64,000 nucleotides of DNA, taken from positions 1 to 64,000 of the forward strand of contig JAKQUO010000036.1 of the NCBI GenBank assembly GCA_029569255.1, read 5' to 3'. The notes beneath the pieces are model-generated. The model saw nothing but the letters and a program-made list of their open reading frames with translations. It ran no database searches and had not been told where the DNA came from. Shown here piece after piece: positions 27,902-40,327 of the stretch (position 1 is the stretch's first letter; every line of letters begins with the position of its first letter). Source of the stretch: Acidobacteriota bacterium. Its GTDB lineage: Bacteria > Acidobacteriota > Aminicenantia > Aminicenantales > Saccharicenantaceae. A program made the position numbers and the translations under genes.

Positions 27902-30100
27902 GTGAAGAAGGCGGCCAAGCTCGTCACCGGCGAGGAGTCCGTCGTGGGCGTCCTCGACGAGATCGTCTTCTACAATCCCGAGAACGGCTACACCGTGGCC
28001 AAGTTCCTCCCCGAGGGCGGCGAGGAGATGACCATCGTCGGCTGCTTCCCGCCGCTCACCCCGGGCGAAGTGCTGAGCGTCAAGGGCGGCTGGGACGTCA
28101 ACCCCCGTTTCGGGCGGCAGTTCAAGGTCGACCGCTTCACCCTGGCCCTGCCGGCCTCCGTCGGCGGGATCGAGAAGTTCCTGGCCTCGGGCCTCGTCCG
28201 GGGCATCGGCCCGGTCCTGGCCAAGCGCATCACGGCCAAGTTCGGGGCCGGGACGATCGACGTCCTGACCGGCGACCCCGAGCGGCTCCGAGAGGTCGAG
28301 GGGGTCGGGGCGGTCAAGCTCGGGGAGATCCGGCGCTCCTGGGCCGAACACCAGGACATCCGCGACCTGATCATGTTCCTCCAGGAGCACAACGTCTCGA
28401 CCAGTCTGGCCACCAAGATCCACAAGCAGTACGGGGACCGCTCCTTCACCGTCCTCAAGACCGATCCCTACCAGCTGAGCCTGGATATCTGGGGCGTCGG
28501 GTTCAAGACCGCCGACCAGATCGCCCTCAAGCTCGGCCTGGACCCGGCCTCGCTCGAGCGGGTCAAGGCCTACATCCTCTATATCCTGGAGAAGGACAAC
28601 GAGCAGGGCCACGTCTTCACCCTGGCCGGGGACGCGGGGGAGCGGTGCGTCGCCGACCTCGAGGTCGGCGCGGACAAGGTCGAGGCGGCCCTGGCCGCCC
28701 TCATCAAGTCCAAACGGATCGTGACCGAGGACCTGCCCGACGGCCGGGGCCGGGCCCTCTACCTGCCCTTCTTCCACCAGGCCCAGGAGGAGGTCGCCCG
28801 CTCGATCCACCGGCTGGCCGGCTTTCCCTGCCGGCCGCCGGACTTCGACCTCGGCCAGGCCATCGCCGCCGCCGAGGCCGCCCAGGGGATCGCTTTCTCG
28901 CCGCTCCAGCGGCAGGCCATCCGGGAGTCGTTCGAGCGCAAGATCCTGGTCATCACCGGCGGGCCGGGCACGGGCAAGACGACCATCATCCGGGCCGTCG
29001 TCGAGATCTTCCGCAGGTGGGGAAGGGAGGTCCTGCTGGCCGCGCCGACCGGCCGGGCGGCCAAGCGCCTGGCCGAGACGACCGGCGAGGACGCCCGGAC
29101 GATCCACCGCGTCCTCGAGTTCCAGCCGAAGAAGGGGACGTTCAAGCGCGACGAGGCCCATCCCCTCGGCGGGGAAGCGCTGGTCGTCGACGAGTTCTCG
29201 ATGGTCGACCTGCCGCTGATGTTCCATCTCCTCAAGGCCGTGCCTCCGGCCATGCGCCTGGTCCTCGTCGGCGACAAGGACCAGCTGCCGTCGGTCGGGC
29301 CGGGGACCCTGCTCAACGACATCATCGCCTCGGGCACGGTCGGGGTCGTCCGGCTCGAGGAGATCTTCCGCCAGGCCAAGGAGAGCCTCATCGTCGAGAA
29401 CGCCCACCGCATCAACCAGGGCCGGTCCCTGCTCAAGCCGCCCCCGGGCGACAAGGACGCGGATTTCTATTTCGTCCGCCAGGACGACGGCGGCAAGGCC
29501 TTCCAGACGATCCTCAAGATGTGCTCGTGGAGCGTGCCCCGCAAGCTCGGGCTGAGCCCGCTGTCGCCGCAGATCCAGGTCATCAGCCCGATGTACAAGG
29601 GCGTCGTCGGCGTCGACAGCCTCAACGCGGCGCTCCAGGAGCGGCTCAATCCGGGCGGCGAGGGGCTCCAGGCTGGGGCCCGCGTCCTCAAGCCCCGGGA
29701 CAAGGTCATGCAGCTCCGCAACGACTACGACAAGGATGTCTTCAACGGCGACATCGGCGTCGTCGTCCATGCCGACCGGGCCCGTTACCGCCTCTTCGTC
29801 GACTTCGACGGCCGGACCGTGGCCTACGAGAAGGACGAGCTCAACGACATCGCCCTGGCCTACGCCGTGTCCGTCCACAAGGCCCAGGGCAGCGAATACC
29901 AGGCCGTCGTCATGCCGCTCCTGACCCAGCACTTCATCATGCTGCAGCGCAACCTCTTCTACACGGCCCTGACCCGGGCCAAGAAGCTGGCGATCGTCGT
30001 CGGCTCGTACAAGGCCCTCTGGATCGCCATCAAGAACGACAAGCCGGTCCGGCGCAACTCCCTGGTCAAGGACAAGCTCGTCCGCCTGGCCGGGATGTAG
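27902..30100 (+). CDS. recD2: RecD2-type ATP-dependent DNA helicase
   Basis: Superfamily 1B 5'-3' helicase used in DNA repair outside RecBCD. The 732 aa begin with an OB-like and helix-hairpin-helix region (about 90-220), typical of RecD2 and absent from RecD. The motor follows, with Walker A GGPGTGKT (353-360), [22 protein letters not shown] (motif II) and [12 protein letters not shown] (motif VI region). The start is GTG; a stop in frame five codons upstream excludes an earlier start. A GGAGGAAACG lies some 25 bases upstream, next to a four-codon ORF whose TGA overlaps this GTG. Confidence 0.93.
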   Translation: MKKAAKLVTGEESVVGVLDEIVFYNPENGYTVAKFLPEGGEEMTIVGCFPPLTPGEVLSVKGGWDVNPRFGRQFKVDRFTLALPASVGGIEKFLASGLVRGIGPVLAKRITAKFGAGTIDVLTGDPERLREVEGVGAVKLGEIRRSWAEHQDIRDLIMFLQEHNVSTSLATKIHKQYGDRSFTVLKTDPYQLSLDIWGVGFKTADQIALKLGLDPASLERVKAYILYILEKDNEQGHVFTLAGDAGERCVADLEVGADKVEAALAALIKSKRIVTEDLPDGRGRALYLPFFHQAQEEVARSIHRLAGFPCRPPDFDLGQAIAAAEAAQGIAFSPLQRQAIRESFERKILVITGGPGTGKTTIIRAVVEIFRRWGREVLLAAPTGRAAKRLAETTGEDARTIHRVLEFQPKKGTFKRDEAHPLGGEALVVDEFSMVDLPLMFHLLKAVPPAMRLVLVGDKDQLPSVGPGTLLNDIIASGTVGVVRLEEIFRQAKESLIVENAHRINQGRSLLKPPPGDKDADFYFVRQDDGGKAFQTILKMCSWSVPRKLGLSPLSPQIQVISPMYKGVVGVDSLNAALQERLNPGGEGLQAGARVLKPRDKVMQLRNDYDKDVFNGDIGVVVHADRARYRLFVDFDGRTVAYEKDELNDIALAYAVSVHKAQGSEYQAVVMPLLTQHFIMLQRNLFYTALTRAKKLAIVVGSYKALWIAIKNDKPVRRNSLVKDKLVRLAGM

Positions 30101-30112
30101 GCCCCGGCGCGA

Positions 30113-30140
30113 TTGACTCGCCGGGACATTCCATTATAAT
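30113..30140 (+). promoter_or_regulatory. Promoter of rubredoxin and downstream genes
   Basis: -35 TTGACT (30113-30118), 16-bp spacer, -10 TATAAT (30135-30140), predicted start near 30147. The remaining leader of about 118 bases before rubredoxin shows no clear riboswitch fold. Confidence 0.65.
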
Positions 30141-30264
30141 GATCGCGTCCCCGAACCCGCGGCTTCCGGAAAGGACGACGTCGCGACGCCCGAGCGCCGC
30201 TTCCGTTCGGCCGCCGGGGCCGGATACGGACGACTCCTCCCGAGGGAGAACCGAAAGGAGCGCC

Positions 30265-30429
30265 ATGGACAAGTACGAATGCACGGCCTGCGGCTATATC
30301 TACGATCCCGCCGCTGGGGACCCCGACAACGGCATCCCTCCCGGAACGAGCTTCGACGACCTGCCCGACACCTGGGTCTGCCCCGAGTGCGGCGTCCCCA
30401 AGGACCTCTTCGTCAAGGTCGAGGGATAG
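30265..30429 (+). CDS. Rubredoxin
   Basis: A 54-aa one-iron electron carrier, cytosolic. [10 protein letters not shown] and CPECGVPKD give the two C-x2-C-G knuckles that hold Fe(Cys)4, and the spacing and length match classic rubredoxins. GAAAGGAGCG precedes the ATG at 30265. The next gene is a flavin NAD(P)H oxidoreductase, most likely its reductase. Confidence 0.96.
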   Translation: MDKYECTACGYIYDPAAGDPDNGIPPGTSFDDLPDTWVCPECGVPKDLFVKVEG

Positions 30430-30453
30430 CCCCCGCGGGCGCCCGGTCCTGTC

Positions 30454-34009
<3,556 letters not shown>

Positions 34010-34024
34010 AAAGGGGGGAGGAGG

Positions 34025-35170
34025 ATGGGACGAGGCGGCGCCGGGCGCGTCGAGATCGACCGCGCGGCCCTCGTCCACAACATCCGCGAGTTCCGGCGGC
34101 TCATCGGCCGCAAGCGGCTGTTCCTCGGCGTCGTCAAGGCCAACGCCTACGGCCACGGCCTCGTCGAGACGGGCCGGATCGCCGCGGCCGAGGGCGTCGA
34201 CTGGCTGGGCGTCAACTCCGCCGCCGAGGGCGCGGCGCTCCGCGAGGCCGGGGTCGGCGTCCCGGTCCTCGTCCTCGGCTACGTCCCGCTGGCCGACCTG
34301 GAGGAGGCGGTCGAGCGGGACCTGCGGCTGACCGTCTACAACCGCGAGACGGTCAAGGCCCTGGCCTCCCTGGCCCGGCGGACGCGCCGGACGGTCCGCC
34401 TCCACGTCAAGGTCGAGACCGGGACGTGGCGGCAGGGGATCGTCCCCAGGGACCTGGCCGCCTTCGTCCGCGAGGCCCGCAAGTCGCCGGGGCTCGTCGT
34501 CGAGGGCCTGTCGTCGCACTTCGCCAACATCGAGGACACGACCCGGCACGATTACCCCCGGCTCCAGCTCGACTGCTACCGGACGGCCTGCCGCGACCTC
34601 GAGGCCGGCGGCCTGAGCGTCCCGATCAAGCACATGTCCTGCACGGCCTCGACCATCCTGTTCCCGGAGCCGGACTTCAACCTGGCCCGGGTCGGCATCG
34701 GGCTCTACGGGCTGTGGCCGTCGAAGGAGACCTACCTCTCGGCCTCGCTGGAGAAGAGGGAGCCGCCGTCGCTCCGGCCGGTCCTCGCCTGGCGGGCCCG
34801 CGTGGCCCAGGTCAAGAAGGCCCCGGCCGGGGCCTTCGTCGGCTATGGCTGCACCTACCGGACGACCCGGCCGACGACCCTGGCCGTCGTCCCCGTCGGC
34901 TACTCCGACGGCTACGACCGCCGCCTCTCCAACGCCGCCCACGTCCTCATCAAGGGCCGCCGGGCCCCCGTGCGCGGGCGCGTGGCCATGGACTTCGTCA
35001 TGGCCGACGTCACCGACATCCCCGGCGTCCGGCTCGAGGACGAGGTCACCCTGCTCGGCGCCGACGGCCGCGAGCGGATCGCGGCCGAGGACCTGGCCGC
35101 CCTGGCCGGGACGATCGGCTACGAGGTGCTGGCCCGCATCAACCCGCTCATCCCCCGCGTCGTCGTCTGA
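34025..35170 (+). CDS. alr: Alanine racemase
   Basis: PLP enzyme making D-alanine for peptidoglycan. The 381 aa carry the PLP lysine K38 in VVKANAYGHG and the second catalytic base Tyr274 in VGYGCTYRT, plus VPVGYSDGYDR and GRVAMDFVM. The usual KVDTGM motif appears as KVETGTWRQGI, so another PLP-fold racemase specificity is possible. GGGGGGAGGAGG ribosome site. It is 15 bp after purA. Confidence 0.9.
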   Translation: MGRGGAGRVEIDRAALVHNIREFRRLIGRKRLFLGVVKANAYGHGLVETGRIAAAEGVDWLGVNSAAEGAALREAGVGVPVLVLGYVPLADLEEAVERDLRLTVYNRETVKALASLARRTRRTVRLHVKVETGTWRQGIVPRDLAAFVREARKSPGLVVEGLSSHFANIEDTTRHDYPRLQLDCYRTACRDLEAGGLSVPIKHMSCTASTILFPEPDFNLARVGIGLYGLWPSKETYLSASLEKREPPSLRPVLAWRARVAQVKKAPAGAFVGYGCTYRTTRPTTLAVVPVGYSDGYDRRLSNAAHVLIKGRRAPVRGRVAMDFVMADVTDIPGVRLEDEVTLLGADGRERIAAEDLAALAGTIGYEVLARINPLIPRVVV

Positions 35171-35222
35171 GAGCCGGCGGTCCCTCTCCGGGGAGGCGCC
35201 CCGAAAAAAAATCCGCAAAAAC

Positions 35223-35253
35223 ACTACCAATTTTGTAGTATTTATTGTATAAT
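35223..35253 (+). promoter_or_regulatory. -10 box and dyad upstream of the DUF438/hemerythrin gene
   Basis: -10 TATAAT (35248-35253) in an unusually AT-rich patch, with no clear -35. In its place is the dyad ACTAC-N7-GTAGT (35223-35239), a possible operator that would cover the polymerase site. Ribosome site GAGGAGAAGGAA follows before the ATG at 35277. Confidence 0.5.
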
Positions 35254-35276
35254 GCCCGCGAGGAGAAGGAACGGCC

Positions 35277-36767
35277 ATGGTCCTCGACGCCCGAACGAAG
35301 CTCGACGCGCTCTTGAAGGGCTACCCCTTCCTGCTGGAGTTCCTGGCCGGCTGGTCCCCGAAGTTCGAGAAGCTGCGGAATCCTCTGCTCCGGAAGACCG
35401 TGGGCCGGCTGGCGACGCTCGACCAGGTCGCCGCCCTGGGCGACGTCGCCCTCGACGCGCTCGTCGCGGCCATCGCCGGGGAGGTCCTCCGGGTGACCGG
35501 AGAGACCGTCGAGCGGGGAGGGGCCCCGGCCGGCGCGGCGGCCCCCGCCTTCACGGACCGGGCGGCGAAGAAAGAGGTCCTCAAGGACATCATCCGCGAC
35601 CTCCACCGCGGCGGCGACGTCGAAGACCTGAAGAAGCGCTTCGGGGAGCTCGTCCGCGACGTCTCGGGCGCGGAGATCGGGGCCATGGAGCAGGAGCTCA
35701 TCGCCGAGGGCCTGCCGGAGGAAGAGGTCCGCAGGCTCTGCGATGTCCACGTCCGGGTCTTCGAGGAGTCCCTGGCCGCCCACGCCGCCCCCGAGGCCGC
35801 GCCCGGCCATCCCCTCCACACGCTGATGGAGGAGAACCGGGCCCTGGAGAAGGTCCTGGCGGAGGCGCAGGCGGTCCTGGCCCGCCTGAAGGACGGGCCC
35901 GGACCCGGGATCGGGCCGGCCGACCGGGCCCGCCTGGGCGGGCTCTTCGCCTCGCTCACCGAGATCGACCGGCATTTCCTGAAGAAGGAGAACCAGCTCT
36001 TCCCCCGCCTCGAGGAGAAGGGCGTGAGCGGCCCCTCGAAGGTCATGTGGGCGGTCCACGACGACATCCGGGCCCACCTCAAGGAGGCCCGGCGGGCGCT
36101 CGAGACCGGCGACGCCGAACTGGCCGCCCGGACCGGCCTGTGGGCCCTCCAGGAGATGCGGGACATGGTCACCAAGGAGGAGAAGATCCTCTTCCCGATG
36201 ACGCTCGAGCTGTTCGACGATGCCGACTGGCTCCGGGTGAAGAAAGGGGAGGAGGAGATCGGATACGCCTGGATCGCCCCGGCCCCGGCCTGGCCGCCGG
36301 CCGGTCCGGGCCAGGTGGAGGCCTCCCCGGCCGCGGGGCCGGGAGGAGCGCGCATCGCCCTCGACGCCGGGGCCCTGACGGCCGAGCAGGTCGACCTCAT
36401 GCTGACGCGCCTGCCGCTGGACATCTCCTTCGTCGACGAGGCCGACACGGTCGTCTACTACTCGGCCACACCCGAGCGGATCTTCCCCCGCACGCCCGGC
36501 GTCATCGGCCGGAAGGTCCAGAACTGCCACCCGCCGAAAAGCGTCGACACGGTCGAGCGCATCCTCCGGGCCTTCAAGGCCGGGGAGCGCGACGAGGCCG
36601 AGTTCTGGATCGATCTCCGCGGCCGCCTCGTCCACATCCGCTACTTCGCCCTGCGCGACAGGACCGGGGCCTACCGGGGGACGCTCGAGGTCAGCCAGGA
36701 CGTCACGGGGGTCCGCGCCCTCCGGGGGGAGAGGCGGCTCCTCGATTGGGACCGGGAGCCGTCATGA
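35277..36767 (+). CDS. DUF1858-DUF438-hemerythrin-PAS protein
   Basis: A 496-aa soluble protein with four parts. Residues 1-70 form a DUF1858-type domain (FLLEFLAGWSPKFEKLRNP, RKTVGRLATLDQVA). About 98-165 is DUF438. About 175-325 is a hemerythrin-like four-helix part with HPLHTLMEENRALEKV, HFLKKENQLFPRLEEKG, VHDDIRAHLKEA and EEKILFP, which gives the His/Glu set for a di-iron site. About 375-485 is a PAS domain (ISFVDEADTVVYYS). Such proteins are common in anaerobes and are suspected O2, NO or redox sensors; no output domain is seen. It precedes the Fe-S genes. Confidence 0.8.
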   Translation: MVLDARTKLDALLKGYPFLLEFLAGWSPKFEKLRNPLLRKTVGRLATLDQVAALGDVALDALVAAIAGEVLRVTGETVERGGAPAGAAAPAFTDRAAKKEVLKDIIRDLHRGGDVEDLKKRFGELVRDVSGAEIGAMEQELIAEGLPEEEVRRLCDVHVRVFEESLAAHAAPEAAPGHPLHTLMEENRALEKVLAEAQAVLARLKDGPGPGIGPADRARLGGLFASLTEIDRHFLKKENQLFPRLEEKGVSGPSKVMWAVHDDIRAHLKEARRALETGDAELAARTGLWALQEMRDMVTKEEKILFPMTLELFDDADWLRVKKGEEEIGYAWIAPAPAWPPAGPGQVEASPAAGPGGARIALDAGALTAEQVDLMLTRLPLDISFVDEADTVVYYSATPERIFPRTPGVIGRKVQNCHPPKSVDTVERILRAFKAGERDEAEFWIDLRGRLVHIRYFALRDRTGAYRGTLEVSQDVTGVRALRGERRLLDWDREPS

Positions 36768-36769
36768 GC

Positions 36770-36798
36770 TTGTGTTGCCGCGCGGAGCGGCGTAAGAT
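36770..36798 (+). promoter_or_regulatory. Promoter of the nfu-iscS-iscU genes
   Basis: -35 TTGTGT (36770-36775), 17-bp spacer, -10 TAAGAT (36793-36798), predicted start near 36805, then GAGGAGAG before the ATG at 36833. Confidence 0.5.
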
Positions 36799-36832
36799 AG
36801 GGGCGTTCGCCCGCCGATAGCGAGGAGAGATC

Positions 36833-37054
36833 ATGAGAGAGAAGGTCGAACAGGCGTTGAACAAGGTCCGTCCCGCCCTGCGGGCCGACGGCGGGGACGT
36901 CGAGCTCGTGGACGTCGGCGCCGACGGCGTCGTCAAGGTCCGCCTCAAGGGCGCCTGCGGCGGCTGCCCGATGTCCCAGCTGACCCTGAAGATGGGCATT
37001 GAGCGCGTCCTGAGGAAAGAGGTCCCGGAGGTCGTGTCGGTCGAGGCCGTCTGA
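36833..37054 (+). CDS. Nfu-type Fe-S scaffold (NifU C-terminal domain)
   Basis: A 73-aa protein that matches the stand-alone NifU C-terminal/Nfu domain, which carries a [4Fe-4S] cluster between two subunits and hands it to apo-proteins. [17 protein letters not shown] and [18 protein letters not shown] hold the family signature with the C-x2-C ligands. It is 29 bp before the IscS-like gene. Confidence 0.93.
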   Translation: MREKVEQALNKVRPALRADGGDVELVDVGADGVVKVRLKGACGGCPMSQLTLKMGIERVLRKEVPEVVSVEAV

Positions 37055-37083
37055 CCGCCGGTCCGGGTCCCGGGGGGAACACG

Positions 37084-38268
37084 ATGTCCGTCTATCTCGA
37101 TCGCGTCGCGGCGACGCCGCTGCTCCCCGAGGTCCGCGAGGCCATGGCCCCCTTCCTCGGCGAGGCCTACGGCAACCCTCAAAGCCTCCACGCGGCCGGT
37201 CGCCGGGCCCTGGAGGCCGTCGAGGAGGCCCGGGCCGACGTGGCCGCCCTCATCGGGGCCGGGCCGGCCGAGATCACCTTCACGGCCAGCGGGACCGAGG
37301 CCAACAACTTCGCCCTCAAGGGCCTGGCCCTCGGCCGCCAGGCGCGGGGACGGCACATCGTCGTCTCCGCCGTCGAGCACCCCTCCGTCCTCAATTCCGT
37401 CAAGGCCTTGGAAAGGCAGGGATTCACCTCGACCGTCGTCCCTGTCGACGGCGAGGGCCGGGTCGACCCGGACGACGTGGCCAAGGCCCTGACCCCGGCC
37501 ACGGCCCTCGTCTCGGTGATGACGGCCAACAGCGAGGTCGGGACGGTCGAGCCGATCGCCGAGATCGCCGCGCTCTGCAGGCCGAAGGGCGTCCTCGTCC
37601 ACACCGACGCCGTGGCCGCGGCCGGGAGCGTCGCCCTGAGCGTCGAGGCCCTCGGCGTCGACGCCCTGAGCCTGGCCGGAGACCAGTTCTACGGCCCGAA
37701 GGGCGGCGCGGCGCTCTACGTCCGCAAGGGCGTCCGCATCCTGCCGCTCGTCGACGGCGGCGTCCAGGAGGGCGGGCGGCGGGGCGGGACGGAGAACGTC
37801 CCGGCCATCGTCGGCCTGGGCCGGGCCGCCCGGCTGGCGGCGCGGGACATGGAGACGCGGCGGGCCGCCCTGGAGCCGCTTCGCGACCGGCTCCTCGACG
37901 AGCTGCCCCGGCGCGTCGGGCACGTCCTCGTCACCGGCTCCCGGTCCCGGACCGGCCGCCTGCCCCACCTGGCCAGCTTCTGCGTCGAGTTCGTCGAGGG
38001 CGAGGCCATGCTCCTCAGCCTGGACATGCAGGGGGTCGCCGCCTCGAGCGGCTCGGCCTGCACGTCCAAGTCGCTCAGGGCCTCCCATGTCCTGCTGGCC
38101 ATGGGCCTCGACCACGCCACGGCCCAGGGCTCGCTCGTCTTCAGCCTCGTCGACGGGACGGGCCGGGAGGCGATCGACCGCCTGCTCGAGATATTCCCGC
38201 CCATCGTCGACCGGCTGCGGCGGATGTCTCCGCTCTGGACGGAGCACCTGAAGAAGGGAGGGACGTGA
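37084..38268 (+). CDS. IscS/NifS-family protein lacking the PLP lysine
   Basis: Fold-type I aminotransferase-class protein of 394 aa, clearly related to cysteine desulfurases. It keeps ASGTEANN (69-76), AVEHPSV with His99, the mobile-loop cysteine Cys326 in SSGSACTSKS, and GGRRGGTENVPAIV. The SxHK-x2-GPKG motif instead reads AGDQFYGPKG, so His-Lys is Asp200-Gln201 and the Schiff-base lysine is missing. DAVQ reads DAVA (Gln to Ala178), and the substrate Arg of the SxRxS motif is Val352. Classical desulfurase activity is therefore unlikely (inference). Archaeoglobus IscS is a known Lys-less member that still binds IscU. It overlaps the scaffold gene by one base. Confidence 0.88.
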   Translation: MSVYLDRVAATPLLPEVREAMAPFLGEAYGNPQSLHAAGRRALEAVEEARADVAALIGAGPAEITFTASGTEANNFALKGLALGRQARGRHIVVSAVEHPSVLNSVKALERQGFTSTVVPVDGEGRVDPDDVAKALTPATALVSVMTANSEVGTVEPIAEIAALCRPKGVLVHTDAVAAAGSVALSVEALGVDALSLAGDQFYGPKGGAALYVRKGVRILPLVDGGVQEGGRRGGTENVPAIVGLGRAARLAARDMETRRAALEPLRDRLLDELPRRVGHVLVTGSRSRTGRLPHLASFCVEFVEGEAMLLSLDMQGVAASSGSACTSKSLRASHVLLAMGLDHATAQGSLVFSLVDGTGREAIDRLLEIFPPIVDRLRRMSPLWTEHLKKGGT

Positions 38269-38858
38269 TGTACACCGACAAGGTCATGGACCATTTCGCC
38301 AACCCCCGCAACGTCGGCGTCATGGCCGACGCCGACGGCGTCGGCCAGGTGGGCAACCCCGTCTGCGGCGACATGATGACCTTCTATATCCGGGTCGACG
38401 GCGACCGGCTGGCCGACGTCAAGTTCCAGACCTTCGGCTGCGGCGCGGCCATCGCCGTCTCGAGCATGGTCAGCGAGATGGCCAAGGGCAAGACCCTGGC
38501 CGAGGCCATGGCCATCACCAACGACAGCGTCGCCCGGGAGCTCGGCGGCCTGCCCAAGAACAAGATGCACTGCTCCAACCTCGGGGCCGACGCGCTCCAC
38601 GAGGCCATCAAGAACTTCGAGGACAGGCGGGCCGGGCGGGCGGCGCCGCCCGCGCCGCCCGCGGCCGGCCGCGCGCACGATCACGAGGGCGAGGCCTGCT
38701 CCTGCCCCTACTGCGACGCCGCGCTCGACGAAGGCGACAAGACCGTCTGCCGGGGCTGCCATATCGCCTTCGAGGAGTGCCCCGCCTGCGGCGGGGTCAC
38801 CAAGAAGGGCGACGCCGCGTGCGTCCACTGCGGCGCGCCGCTCCGGAAGGCGGCCTGA
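38268..38858 (+). CDS. IscU-type Fe-S scaffold with C-terminal zinc-knuckle extension
   Basis: The first ~120 residues are an IscU/NifU-N scaffold with the three cluster cysteines Cys33 (NPVCGD), Cys58 (TFGCGAAIA) and Cys102 (MHCSNL), plus Asp35. An Ala/Pro/His-rich linker (124-143) leads to an extension with four C-x2-C knuckles (146/149, 161/164, 171/174, 185/188), enough for two zinc or iron sites. Ordinary IscU stops near residue 130. The ATG at 38268 shares one base with the upstream TGA (TGATG). It presumably pairs with the preceding IscS-like protein. Confidence 0.88.
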   Translation: MYTDKVMDHFANPRNVGVMADADGVGQVGNPVCGDMMTFYIRVDGDRLADVKFQTFGCGAAIAVSSMVSEMAKGKTLAEAMAITNDSVARELGGLPKNKMHCSNLGADALHEAIKNFEDRRAGRAAPPAPPAAGRAHDHEGEACSCPYCDAALDEGDKTVCRGCHIAFEECPACGGVTKKGDAACVHCGAPLRKAA

Positions 38859-38868
38859 GGTCCGGGGC

Positions 38869-39777
38869 ATGGCGGCAGCGGACGTCCTGGCCAGGATCGG
38901 CGAGCTCAAGCGCCGCCGGAACGCGGTCATCCTGGCCCACAACTACCAGGTCCCCGAGGTCCAGGACGCGGCCGACTTCGTCGGCGACTCCCTCGAGCTC
39001 AGCCGCAAGGCGGCCGGCCTCGAGGCCGAGGTCATCGTCTTCTGCGGCGTCCACTTCATGGCCGAGACGGCCGCCATCCTGTCGCCGGGAAAGACCGTGC
39101 TCCTGCCCGAGGCCGGGGCGGGCTGCCCGATGGCCGACATGATCAACGGCCGCGAGCTCCGGGCCTGGAAGGAGCGCTTCCCCGGGCTCCCGGTCGTCTG
39201 CTACGTCAACACCAGCGCCGAGGTCAAGGCCGAGAGCGACATCTGCTGCACGTCGTCCAACGCCGTCGGGGTCGTCAACTCGCTCGGCGCCGGGGAGCTG
39301 CTCTTCGTCCCCGACAAGAACCTGGCCGCCTACGTCGCCCGGGAGACGGGCCGGACGATCCACGCCTGGGACGGCTACTGCTACGTCCACCACCGCTTCA
39401 CGCCCCGGGACATCGAGGCGGCCCGCCTCCGCCACCCGGGGGCCGAGGTCTGGGTCCACCCCGAGTGCCCCCTGGACGTCATCGACCTGGCCGACCGGAC
39501 GCTCTCGACCGGGAAGATGGTCCAGGAGGCCCGGACGACGCCCTGCCGCGAGGTCGTCATCGGGACCGAGAAGGGCATCATCCACCGGCTCTCCAAGGAG
39601 AACCCGGCCGTGGCCTTCCATCCCGCCCGGGACACCGCCGTCTGCGTCCACATGAAGATGACCACGCTCGAGAAGGTCCAGCGGGCCCTCGAGACCGACA
39701 CGCACCGCGTCACCGTCCCGCCCGCCGTCGCCGACCGGGCCCGGGGCGCCATCCGGGCCATGCTCGAGATCGCCTGA
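38869..39777 (+). CDS. nadA: Quinolinate synthase
   Basis: [4Fe-4S] enzyme that condenses iminoaspartate and DHAP to quinolinate for NAD synthesis. The 302 aa include AVILAHNYQVPEVQDAADFVGDSL and likely cluster ligands Cys86 (AGCPMAD), Cys171 (YCYVHH) and Cys259 (AVCVHMK), spaced as in the Thermotoga-type enzyme. nadB and nadC are not nearby. It sits directly behind the Fe-S scaffold genes, as a client would. Confidence 0.96.
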   Translation: MAAADVLARIGELKRRRNAVILAHNYQVPEVQDAADFVGDSLELSRKAAGLEAEVIVFCGVHFMAETAAILSPGKTVLLPEAGAGCPMADMINGRELRAWKERFPGLPVVCYVNTSAEVKAESDICCTSSNAVGVVNSLGAGELLFVPDKNLAAYVARETGRTIHAWDGYCYVHHRFTPRDIEAARLRHPGAEVWVHPECPLDVIDLADRTLSTGKMVQEARTTPCREVVIGTEKGIIHRLSKENPAVAFHPARDTAVCVHMKMTTLEKVQRALETDTHRVTVPPAVADRARGAIRAMLEIA

Positions 39778-39800
39778 AATCCCGAGAAGGAGACCGTCTC

Positions 39801-40304
39801 ATGAAGAAGATGACCGAAGAGAACGTCAAGACGGCCCTGGCCGGCGAGAGCCAGGCCCACGTCAAGTACGCCGCCTTCGCCGAGAAGGCCGCCGCCGAGA
39901 AGCTGCCCAACGTCGCCCGGGCCTTCAAGGCCAACGCGTACGCCGAGCAGGTCCACGCCACGAACTACCTCAAGGCGCTCGGGGCCGTCGGCGCGACCCG
40001 GGACAACCTCGAGGCCGCCGTCGGCGGCGAGACGTTCGAGATCGAGGAGATGTACCCCGCCTATGTCCTGGTGGCCGAGGCCCAGGGCGAGAAGACGGCC
40101 GGCATGTTCCTCAAGGCCGCCCTGGCCGCCGAGAAGGTCCACGCCGGGATCTACAAGGCCGCCCTCACGGCCGTCGCCGCCGGGAAGGACATCGAGGCCA
40201 GGCCCATCCACGTTTGCCCGGTGTGCGGCTTCACCATGGAGGGCGACGCGCCCGACAAGTGCCCCGTCTGCGGCGCCCCGAAGGACAAGTTCGTCACGTT
40301 CTGA
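39801..40304 (+). CDS. Rubrerythrin
   Basis: Di-iron peroxidase fused to a rubredoxin-like domain, used by anaerobes against H2O2. The 167 aa carry the ferritin-like helices with NVKTALAGESQAHVKYAAFAE, then EQVHATN and EEMYPAY for iron ligands. The C-terminus has CPVCGFTMEGDAPDKCPVCG, a short-spaced rubredoxin site. GAGAAGGAGA precedes the ATG. Rubredoxin and its likely reductase at 30265-31659 could supply electrons. Confidence 0.95.
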   Translation: MKKMTEENVKTALAGESQAHVKYAAFAEKAAAEKLPNVARAFKANAYAEQVHATNYLKALGAVGATRDNLEAAVGGETFEIEEMYPAYVLVAEAQGEKTAGMFLKAALAAEKVHAGIYKAALTAVAAGKDIEARPIHVCPVCGFTMEGDAPDKCPVCGAPKDKFVTF

Positions 40305-40327
40305 GCAAGTCCCCGAAGGAGGCTGAC

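Noticed and set aside
30141-30264. Riboswitch in the rubredoxin leader
   Set aside because: No conserved riboswitch core or terminator/antiterminator pair could be recognised.
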